Source of the DNA: a bacterium
Lineage (GTDB): Bacteria; Patescibacteriota; Minisyncoccia; Phycocordibacterales; UBA918
NCBI GenBank assembly: GCA_027487145.1
Contig: JAIYEC010000067.1
Span: forward strand, 1-18,612
Reading direction: 5' to 3'
DNA length: 18,612 nt
The notes below the pieces were generated by a model, which did not search any database, was not told the DNA's origin, and was given only the letters and a program-made list of their open reading frames with translations. Below, piece by piece: positions 13,315 through 18,612 of the stretch; position 1 is the stretch's first letter, and every line of letters begins with the position of its first letter. A program made the translations under genes and the position numbers.

Positions 13315-13346
13315 CAAAAATCTCCCGTACGGGAGATTTTTGTTAG
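13311..13346. terminator. Bidirectional terminator shared by rplU and recR
   Basis: A perfect 36-base palindrome: CTAACAAAAATCTCCC, a central GTAC, and the exact complement. It has A-run and T-run on both sides of the GC core. It contains the stop codons of both rplU (13312-13314) and recR (13343-13345). Confidence 0.9.
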
Positions 13347-13960
13347 TAGCGATTCTTAAGAGCGTTTTTGAGCGTCTCGGCGTCAGCGTATTCAAGCTCG
13401 CTACCAGTACTGAGGCCCCGTCCTAAGTGTGAGATTTTTACCGGAGATTCAGTGAGGATAGGGTTAAGAACTGATTCAATAAATCGTGCGGTATTCTCTC
13501 CGTCTGGATTGATTGAAAAGCCAAGGATTATTTCTGAGAGCCCTTCAGGTAGGCGAGCTTGTACGGTGGCCTTAAGTGCGCCAGCACGAAGCTTTTCATT
13601 ATCGGCTGATCGCAGGAGGGGAACGGTACCACCAAGAACAAAATAGAGACCGTTGTAGACACCAGCTCGCTCGATAGCCTGGATGTCGGAATCGCGTTCA
13701 ACCACCAAGAGTCTGTCATGTTCGCGGTTACTGGCAGAACAAATAGAACAGAGTGAGGCATCACCACCATTTTTAGAAAAGAAACGATGGCAACTGTCAC
13801 ACTCAACGACACTGCTTTTAATCGTGGCAATCAGTTGTGATAAATCTGCCACATCAACATCATTCATTGTGAGTACATGAAAGGCAAACCGCTTGGCTTG
13901 CCGTGCACCAACACCAGGGAAGGATTCAAAGAGGGTAATTAATTTGTCTAAGTTATTCAT
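13343..13960 (-). CDS. recR: Recombination protein RecR
   Basis: A 205-residue RecR, the ring-forming partner of RecF/RecO in loading RecA at gaps. Domains in order are a helix-hairpin-helix (FESFPGVGARQAKRFAFHVL), a four-cysteine zinc finger (CDSCHRFF then CSICSA, about residues 57-77), and the Toprim domain (LLVVERDSDIQAIERAGVYN, YFVLGGTVPLL). It closes with LGRGLSTGSELEYADAETL. It starts three bases after the dnaB stop without a separate promoter, so the two form an operon. Confidence 0.95.
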   Translation of the reverse strand: MNNLDKLITLFESFPGVGARQAKRFAFHVLTMNDVDVADLSQLIATIKSSVVECDSCHRFFSKNGGDASLCSICSASNREHDRLLVVERDSDIQAIERAGVYNGLYFVLGGTVPLLRSADNEKLRAGALKATVQARLPEGLSEIILGFSINPDGENTARFIESVLNPILTESPVKISHLGRGLSTGSELEYADAETLKNALKNRY

Positions 13961-13963
13961 AGT

Positions 13964-15352
13964 TTAGAAATCGTCACCATGTCCTCCGCCGGCCGCTGCA
14001 TGATGGGTGTCTAGATTGAGGAAGCGGACGTGCTTACCATCAAAGTACAGTTCGGCTGATCCAACCGCTCCGTTACGGTGCTTCTCGACCAGAATCTCGG
14101 CAATATTTGGTCGTTCTGGTTCTTTATCTTTATTCATTTTGTCTTCACGGTGGATGAACATCACCACGTCAGCGTCCTGCTCGATCGAACCAGAGTCACG
14201 AAGATCTGAAAGTCGTGGCTTACCACCGCGTTGCTCTACAGCACGAGAGAGCTGCGAGAGGGCAATGACAGGGATCTCAAGCTCTTTAGCAAGAATCTTT
14301 AGCGAGCGAGAAATTTCGGTGATTTGCTGCACCATACTATCGCTTCCTTTAGTGAGGGTGGGGGACATGAGTTGGAGGTAGTCGACGATAAGCATATCAA
14401 GACCGTACTCGTTCTTAAGGCGTCTGGCAGCCGAGCGCATTTTCACAATGTTCATAGCTGCTTCATCAATAATATGAATTGGTGCCTTATGAAGTTTATT
14501 CATCGCGTTTTGGAGCGCTTCGTATTCGCTGTCATTAGTAAGTCGTCCGGTTCGAAGCTTCCAAGAATCCACCCCAGATTCAGCCGCCAGCATACGATCA
14601 ACTAGCTGTTGGTCACTCATTTCAAGTGAGAAGATTCCGACTGAAGCACCGTGCTGCAACGCTGCATTCCGAGCGAGATCAAGCGCAAAGGTTGTCTTTC
14701 CCATTGATGGACGAGCAGCCAAGATAACGAGGTCAGACTTTTGGAAACCAGAGAGGAGGTTATCAAGCGAGGTGAAGCCAGAGGGGACACCTCGTTTTAC
14801 TTCAGGGTTAGCACTGAGGTGCTCAAAGCGTTCCCACGCTTCTTTTAAAGATGCACCAATTGGGCGGAACTTTTGGGCGCTTGGCGCCTGGGTTGCTTGG
14901 AAGATTTTTTTCTCTGCTTGATCAAGTGCTTCATCAACGGTCTCTGGGTCAGAGTAGCCAATTTCGGCAATGTCGTCCGCCGCGTGAATGAGACCGCGTA
15001 GTGTAGCTTTGTTGATGACTTGCTCAGCGTAGTACATTGCGTTACCAGCTGCTGGAACAGTCTCAATGAGTTCAGCAATGTATGATGCACCACCCGTACG
15101 ATCGAGTGCACTCATGTCTTTAAGCTTGGTCACCACCGACACCGTGTCGATAGGGTCACCCTTAGAAAAGATGTGTGAGATGGCTTCGTAGATAAGACGG
15201 TGTTTATCGGCAAAGAAGCTATCAGGGAAGACTGTCACTGATACGTCATGAAGCACGTCGGGTTTGAGGATGATGGCACCAAGGAGTGCCTTTTCTGCTT
15301 CGACGTTTTGGGGTGGGGTTCGAAGTGAGCGATTGAGTTTGCTGTCTGCCAT
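13964..15352 (-). CDS. dnaB: Replicative DNA helicase DnaB
   Basis: A 462-residue hexameric replication-fork helicase. The N-terminal domain (TPPQNVEAEKALLGAIILKP) is followed by the RecA-like core with Walker A ARPSMGKT near residue 213, FSLEMSDQQLVDRMLA, Walker B LDMLIVDYLQLM, and LSQLSRAVEQRGGKPRLSDL leading to SGSIEQDADVVMFIHR. The length is normal and no intein is present. It heads a dnaB-recR operon and starts from a leaderless-type promoter. Confidence 0.97.
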   Translation of the reverse strand: MADSKLNRSLRTPPQNVEAEKALLGAIILKPDVLHDVSVTVFPDSFFADKHRLIYEAISHIFSKGDPIDTVSVVTKLKDMSALDRTGGASYIAELIETVPAAGNAMYYAEQVINKATLRGLIHAADDIAEIGYSDPETVDEALDQAEKKIFQATQAPSAQKFRPIGASLKEAWERFEHLSANPEVKRGVPSGFTSLDNLLSGFQKSDLVILAARPSMGKTTFALDLARNAALQHGASVGIFSLEMSDQQLVDRMLAAESGVDSWKLRTGRLTNDSEYEALQNAMNKLHKAPIHIIDEAAMNIVKMRSAARRLKNEYGLDMLIVDYLQLMSPTLTKGSDSMVQQITEISRSLKILAKELEIPVIALSQLSRAVEQRGGKPRLSDLRDSGSIEQDADVVMFIHREDKMNKDKEPERPNIAEILVEKHRNGAVGSAELYFDGKHVRFLNLDTHHAAAGGGHGDDF

Positions 15353-15361
15353 AGTGGATGC

Positions 15362-15370
15362 ATTTTAGCA
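15362..15370 (-). promoter_or_regulatory. Extended -10 of dnaB
   Basis: TGC-TAAAAT on the minus strand ends nine bases before the ATG at 15352, and no Shine-Dalgarno sequence is present. A perfect 10-base palindrome AACAGCTGTT (15376-15385) lies immediately upstream, where a repressor or activator could sit. Confidence 0.45.
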
Positions 15371-15427
15371 CTATTAACAGCTGTTCGGAGTTGACGACGA
15401 CGTGGGGACAGTGTGGGTAGTGTGCAT

Positions 15428-15470
15428 AAGCTAAAGGCGGTTCAAGCTTTGCTTGAACCGCCTTTAGCTT
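15428..15470 (-). terminator. Long perfect inverted repeat after cysS
   Basis: Twenty-base arms (15428-15447 and 15451-15470) with a TTT loop form a perfect stem that begins at the last base of the cysS stop codon. On the cysS strand no T-run follows (CTTATGCACAC), so it is an atypical terminator or an mRNA-protecting 3' hairpin. Confidence 0.6.
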
Positions 15471-16924
15471 TATGAATTTTTTGTGATTTTTGGTCCTTGT
15501 GGACTATCTTCAATAGTGTAGCCCTTTCGAGCAATTGCCTCACGGAGGAAGTCAGCTTCGGCCCAATTGCGGGAGATACGAGCAGCTTCTCGTTTATCAA
15601 TAAGCTCTTGAATTTCATGCGATAGTTCTTGTTGTCCAACTACACCAAGGAGACGGCGACCTTCAGATGGATCTTCTGAGAGTCCGATGTCGAGAATCTC
15701 ATCCATGGCCATGAGAGTGCCACACTTGGTTTTCTCCTCAAGTTTTGGATCTTTCATCATCTCCCACAGTACAGCGATAGCTCCGGGGGTATCAAGATCA
15801 TTGGCTAGGCACGCATCAAATTTTTCCATGTACGCCGTATCAGGAACGTTTGATCGTTGCTTGAACTCTTCATACATGTGTCGCTTAAGACGGTAGAGTG
15901 CTTGTTTGGCAGCCTTCAGAGCATCCCATGAGAAGTTTATCGGCGAGCGGTAGTGGGCGGTTAAAAGCCAGTAGCGATAGTCTTCGCCAGAGAAGCCACG
16001 GTCGCGCAGGTGTCGCATCGTGATCGAGTTACCTGCTGATTTTGCAATCTTCGTATTATCTATCCGAAGGTGTTCTCCGTGCATCCAGTATTGGACAAAT
16101 TTCTTTCCGGTAAGGCTTTCTGATTGAGCAATTTCACCGTTGTGGTGTGTGGGCATATTGTCTACACCTCCCGTATGCACATCAATCTGCTTACCAAGGG
16201 TCTCCAAAGCCATAGCTGAACACTCAATATGCCAACCAGGAAATCCTGTACCAAAACGACTTGGCCACCCGAGTTCTCCTTTTTTCCAAACAGCGAAATC
16301 GGCCGGATGTTTTTTTTCGCTATTCACTTCCACCCGTGCCCCTTCTTGAAGTTTTTGTATATTGATTTTTCCAAGTCTGCCATAGGTTGGGAATTTGCTA
16401 ATATCGAAATAGGCACCGTCCGAGGTTTCATAGATAAAACCTTTGTCATCAAGAGCCTTGATGAGGCTTACTTGTTTACCAACATAGTCACTAGCACGTG
16501 CCCAGGTAGTTGGCGGCATGATACGAAGTTCATCCATATCGTCGACGAATGCTTTGATGTAAATATCACCAAGTTGCTTCATACCAGCAAGCGTGATTGG
16601 GAGATCTTCACGTTTGAGACCTTTCATCATCTTGTCTTCACCGGCATCACCGTCGTCGGAGAGGTGTCCAAAGTCAGTAAAATTGATAGTGTGCTTCACG
16701 AGATATCCGTTCCGGATAAACACTCTTTTTAGAATATCTGGGAATACGTACGATCGGAGATTACCAATATGAACATAGTCATAGACTGTCGGTCCGCAGG
16801 AATACATGGTGACATGCGGTTCACTTAGAGGCTGAAATACCTCAAGCTTTCCACTTTCGCTATTAAATAGTTTTATCTCCCGGTGAGAAATCGGTGTTTT
16901 TTTGCCAAATATAGTGCCAAACAT
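15470..16924 (-). CDS. cysS: Cysteinyl-tRNA synthetase
   Basis: A 484-residue class I synthetase that charges tRNA-Cys. Visible features are MYSCGPTVYDYVHIGNLRSY (zinc-binding Cys and the HIGH motif as HIGN), WHIECSAMALETLG, and DVHTGGVDNMPTHHNGEIAQ with the remaining zinc ligands. The KMSKS loop is degenerate: TKIAKSAGN. The start is placed at 16924 (MFGTIFGKKTPISHREIKLF) rather than 17002, because a TGC-TACACT box lies seven bases upstream and the additional 26 residues do not look like family sequence. Confidence 0.94.
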   Translation of the reverse strand: MFGTIFGKKTPISHREIKLFNSESGKLEVFQPLSEPHVTMYSCGPTVYDYVHIGNLRSYVFPDILKRVFIRNGYLVKHTINFTDFGHLSDDGDAGEDKMMKGLKREDLPITLAGMKQLGDIYIKAFVDDMDELRIMPPTTWARASDYVGKQVSLIKALDDKGFIYETSDGAYFDISKFPTYGRLGKINIQKLQEGARVEVNSEKKHPADFAVWKKGELGWPSRFGTGFPGWHIECSAMALETLGKQIDVHTGGVDNMPTHHNGEIAQSESLTGKKFVQYWMHGEHLRIDNTKIAKSAGNSITMRHLRDRGFSGEDYRYWLLTAHYRSPINFSWDALKAAKQALYRLKRHMYEEFKQRSNVPDTAYMEKFDACLANDLDTPGAIAVLWEMMKDPKLEEKTKCGTLMAMDEILDIGLSEDPSEGRRLLGVVGQQELSHEIQELIDKREAARISRNWAEADFLREAIARKGYTIEDSPQGPKITKNS

Positions 16925-16931
16925 TCCGTCT

Positions 16932-16940
16932 AGTGTAGCA
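16932..16940 (-). promoter_or_regulatory. Extended -10 of cysS (leaderless start)
   Basis: TGC-TACACT on the minus strand ends seven bases before the ATG at 16924, and no Shine-Dalgarno sequence lies between. This decides the start. Confidence 0.55.
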
Positions 16941-17007
16941 AACAAGAGCTTATTTCTGAAATCTAGCACACATACACTCGGTATTACTTTCAGGCGTATC
17001 AATATCG

Positions 17008-17016
17008 TGCGATAAT
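17008..17016 (+). promoter_or_regulatory. Extended -10 of the S41 protease gene (leaderless start)
   Basis: TGC-GATAAT ends seven bases before the ATG at 17024 and covers the first in-frame ATG at 17015, so 17024 is favoured. Confidence 0.55.
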
Positions 17017-17023
17017 GGCTTTT

Positions 17024-18343
17024 ATGAATGAAGAAAACACCGAGGTGGTAGCACGAGATACTGTTACTAAAAACCTTATTGGGTACGCTCTCTTGGGGGT
17101 ACTAGCAATTGGATTGTTTATTTCGGGCATTTACATTGGTAACGCCGGAAGTATTTTTGGCCAACCGCTAAGCTTTAAAGCCTACCTACCAGGGTTAGAA
17201 ACGGCAGCACCAAAAGAGGGGGTTAGTCTCAGTGAATTCTGGAGTGTCTGGAACTTACTTGAAGAAAAGTTTAGTTCTGCCAGTAGTACCGCAACAGTCT
17301 CAGATGAAGAGAAGCTATACGGAGCGATTAAAGGTCTCGTGGATTCGTATGGAGACCCGTACACAGTGTTTTTACCACCGGCTGAAGCCGGGCAGTTTGA
17401 AGATGATATTTCTGGTAACTTCAGTGGGGTCGGTATGGAGGTGGGACTTCGTGAAGGTCTCATTACAGTCATCTCGCCACTGCCGGGAACCCCAGCCGAG
17501 AAGTCAGGTATTCACTCTGGTGATGTGTTGGTAAAGATTGATGATGTGAGCACTGAAGGAATGCGGATTGATGAAGCCGTGAAGCTCATTCGTGGTGAGA
17601 AAGGATCAGTCGTCAAATTCTCCATTTACCGCGAAGGCCAATCGGAATTTATTGAGAAGTCTGTGACGCGTGACACGATTGATATTCCAACTGTGAAGAC
17701 TGAAAAAGTCGGAGATGTCTTCATTATTTCACTCTACAGCTTTAATGCGGTATCAGAATCGAAGATGCAAGAAGCGATGAATGAGTTTGTCAGTAGCAAG
17801 TCAGAAAAACTTATCATCGATGTACGGGGAAATCCTGGCGGATTCCTTCAGAGTGCCGTTGATATCGCAAGCTTCGTCCTTCCGTCTGGTAAGGTGGTAG
17901 TAAAAGAACAGGGAGGTGTTACTGGTGAAGATAAGGTGTTCAGAACTCGCAACCGTCAGGTGCGTGACTTTACCCCAAATAATCTTGTCGTATTGGTCGA
18001 CAATGGATCTGCATCTGCATCAGAGATTCTGGCTGGAGCACTAAAGGATCACGCGGTAGCAACCGTTATCGGTGTACCGACGTTTGGAAAGGGGTCAGTT
18101 CAAGAGCTCGTACGTCTTGATGACGGTTCATCACTCAAGGTCACGGTAGCTCGTTGGTTTACACCAAATGGTACTTCAATCTCAGACGGCGGTCTTAGTC
18201 CCACATATGTCATCAAACGCTCTTCTGAAGATCGTGAAGCAGGACGAGATCCGCAAAAGGAAGCCGCTCTACGCTTCCTTAATGGAGAAACAATTGAAAG
18301 TCAGAGTCTTTCAACTAGCCTTGACGAGGCAATTGGAGGCTAG
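17024..18343 (+). CDS. S41 family C-terminal processing peptidase (CtpA/Prc type)
   Basis: A 439-residue serine protease anchored by one N-terminal membrane helix (NLIGYALLGVLAIGLFISGI) with its body outside the membrane. A PDZ domain follows (FSGVGMEVGLREGLITVISP, IHSGDVLVKIDDV, roughly residues 120-205). The catalytic core has DVRGNPGGFLQSAVDIAS, then VVLVDNGSASASEILAGALK with the nucleophile Ser331, and GVPTFGKGSVQEL with the general-base Lys356. The family trims C-termini of envelope proteins and regulates cell-wall enzymes. It is divergent from cysS. No terminator is visible before rplI, so read-through is possible. Confidence 0.94.
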   Translation: MNEENTEVVARDTVTKNLIGYALLGVLAIGLFISGIYIGNAGSIFGQPLSFKAYLPGLETAAPKEGVSLSEFWSVWNLLEEKFSSASSTATVSDEEKLYGAIKGLVDSYGDPYTVFLPPAEAGQFEDDISGNFSGVGMEVGLREGLITVISPLPGTPAEKSGIHSGDVLVKIDDVSTEGMRIDEAVKLIRGEKGSVVKFSIYREGQSEFIEKSVTRDTIDIPTVKTEKVGDVFIISLYSFNAVSESKMQEAMNEFVSSKSEKLIIDVRGNPGGFLQSAVDIASFVLPSGKVVVKEQGGVTGEDKVFRTRNRQVRDFTPNNLVVLVDNGSASASEILAGALKDHAVATVIGVPTFGKGSVQELVRLDDGSSLKVTVARWFTPNGTSISDGGLSPTYVIKRSSEDREAGRDPQKEAALRFLNGETIESQSLSTSLDEAIGG

Positions 18344-18361
18344 GTGATTATTCGGTACAAT
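18333..18361 (+). promoter_or_regulatory. Promoter upstream of the rplI leader
   Basis: TTGGAG (18333-18338, inside the end of the protease gene) and TACAAT (18356-18361) are 17 bases apart. The -10 ends eight bases before the ATG of a 14-codon open frame. Confidence 0.45.
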
Positions 18362-18369
18362 AGCTCAGT

Positions 18370-18414
18370 ATGAATCCCGCAGCAAGTATTGCTGTTGTGA
18401 GGATTTACGGATAA
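18370..18414 (+). CDS. Possible 14-aa leader peptide upstream of rplI
   Basis: A short frame, MNPAASIAVVRIYG, with its ATG at the leaderless-type spacing (eight bases) after a TACAAT box. It has no other support and could be chance; if translated, it might be a leader peptide. Its stop codon overlaps a GATAAT (18410-18415) that could be a second -10. Confidence 0.25.
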   Translation: MNPAASIAVVRIYG

Positions 18415-18436
18415 TACTTAAAAGTGACTAAATGAT

Positions 18437-18511
18437 ATGAAACTAATTAAACATAACTTTCTAGCACGCTGGCACGGCGTGCCAGCAACAGTAATCTGTG
18501 CAGCGGGATGA
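18437..18511 (+). CDS. Possible 24-aa upstream ORF overlapping rplI by ATGA
   Basis: A 24-codon frame starting MKLIKHNFLARWHG ends in a TGA that overlaps the rplI ATG (ATGA), a classical translational-coupling arrangement. An 8-bp hairpin (18468-18486, GCTGGCAC with GTGCCAGC) lies inside it. It may be a leader controlling L9 synthesis or simply an untranslated leader; no homology is recognised. Confidence 0.3.
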   Translation: MKLIKHNFLARWHGVPATVICAAG

Positions 18512-18612
18512 AAGTAATTCTTGTAAGAGACGTGGCCAAAATCGGCCGCAGAAACCAAATCGTTGAAGTCCCAGACGGGTATGCCCAAAATCAACTTATT
18601 CCTAAGAAATGG
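18508..18612 (+). CDS. rplI: 50S ribosomal protein L9, 5' part (runs off right edge)
   Basis: The first 35 codons encode MKVILVRDVAKIGRRNQIVE followed by VPDGYAQNQLIPKKW. This is the typical L9 N-terminal domain (MKVILL-DV-LGKKG, V-GYARN-L-PK), which binds 23S rRNA near the L1 stalk. The C-terminal part lies outside the window. L9 is reported absent from some CPR groups (Microgenomates, WWE3), so its presence favours Parcubacteria. A weak TAATCT (18492-18497) ends ten bases before the ATG, and there is no well-placed Shine-Dalgarno sequence. Confidence 0.93.
   Translation, partial: MKVILVRDVAKIGRRNQIVEVPDGYAQNQLIPKKW

Noticed and set aside
14007..14605. Plus-strand frames of 124 and 93 codons
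   Set aside because: Antisense to the dnaB core domain, with no initiation signals.
16229..16732. 167-codon open frame on the plus strand
   Set aside because: Lies entirely antisense to cysS, whose motifs are unambiguous; no Shine-Dalgarno sequence or promoter and an unnatural composition.
15470..16924. Intein or internal frameshift in cysS or dnaB
   Set aside because: Both frames are continuous and of normal family length with all motifs in order.
16925..17002. 26-residue N-terminal extension of CysRS
   Set aside because: The -10 box lies within it and CysRS normally begins close to the SLTRKKE-like segment found after 16924.
18355..18420. tRNA-like TAGCTCAGT near the protease end
   Set aside because: The D-arm-like string is isolated: no acceptor stem, anticodon arm or T-loop (GGTTCRA) can be folded around it.

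Overview
The window looks like a chromosomal segment of a small-genome Patescibacteria/CPR bacterium, most likely a Parcubacteria (OD1) lineage. This is inferred from gene content and style: short compact proteins, a solo RmuC, YqeY, a PIF1-like helicase with a C-terminal helix-turn-helix tail, a CysRS with a degenerate KMSKS loop, a signal-peptide plus peptidoglycan-binding protein, and a core gene set without the usual neighbours (rplU without rpmA, rplI without rpsF/rpsR). No tRNA, rRNA, CRISPR array, insertion sequence or prophage was found.

Layout. (1) 1-556, minus: two overlapping paralogous HTH-like genes, the second running off the left edge. (2) 686-2560, minus: a GlcD/YdiJ-type FAD oxidoreductase. 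(3) 2717-2821, minus: a 34-residue single-span membrane protein. (4) 2907-5656, plus: PIF1-like helicase, then a secreted peptidoglycan-binding protein with a very acidic tail. (5) 5715-6516, plus: TspO-like membrane protein and a YgjP-like metalloprotease. (6) 6565-6684, minus: a 39-residue single-span protein. (7) 6790-8704, plus: glutaredoxin/CcdA fusion and TruB. (8) 8701-10415, minus: three hypothetical proteins and YqeY. (9) 10462-11541, plus: RmuC. (10) 11599-12859, minus: a pair of related four-span membrane proteins and a 60-residue orphan. (11) 12985-13314, plus: ribosomal protein L21. (12) 13343-16924, minus: RecR, DnaB, CysRS. (13) 17024 to the end, plus: a C-terminal processing protease and the 5' end of ribosomal protein L9.

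The most consistent pattern is two styles of gene start. Conserved genes that open a transcription unit (FAD oxidase, helicase, TspO, glutaredoxin/CcdA, YqeY, RmuC, L21, DnaB, CysRS, protease) have no Shine-Dalgarno sequence. Instead they carry a -10-like hexamer, usually preceded by TGN, whose last base lies 6-9 bases before the ATG, so the transcript would begin at or next to the start codon (leaderless). The small orphan genes instead have a -35/-10 promoter, a leader of roughly 25-55 bases and a good Shine-Dalgarno sequence, and most end in their own hairpin terminator. This pattern also revises several starts (FAD oxidase, RmuC, CysRS, protease).

Functionally the window mixes replication and repair (DnaB, RecR, RmuC, PIF1-like helicase), translation and RNA modification (L21, L9, CysRS, TruB, YqeY), envelope proteolysis and thiol redox (protease, glutaredoxin/CcdA, peptidoglycan-binding protein, TspO) and a layer of unrecognised small proteins. 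No multi-gene defence or biosynthetic system is evident. The less ordinary material is the dual initiation architecture, overlapping promoter/terminator arrangements, the upstream leader of rplI, and the paralogous orphan pairs.
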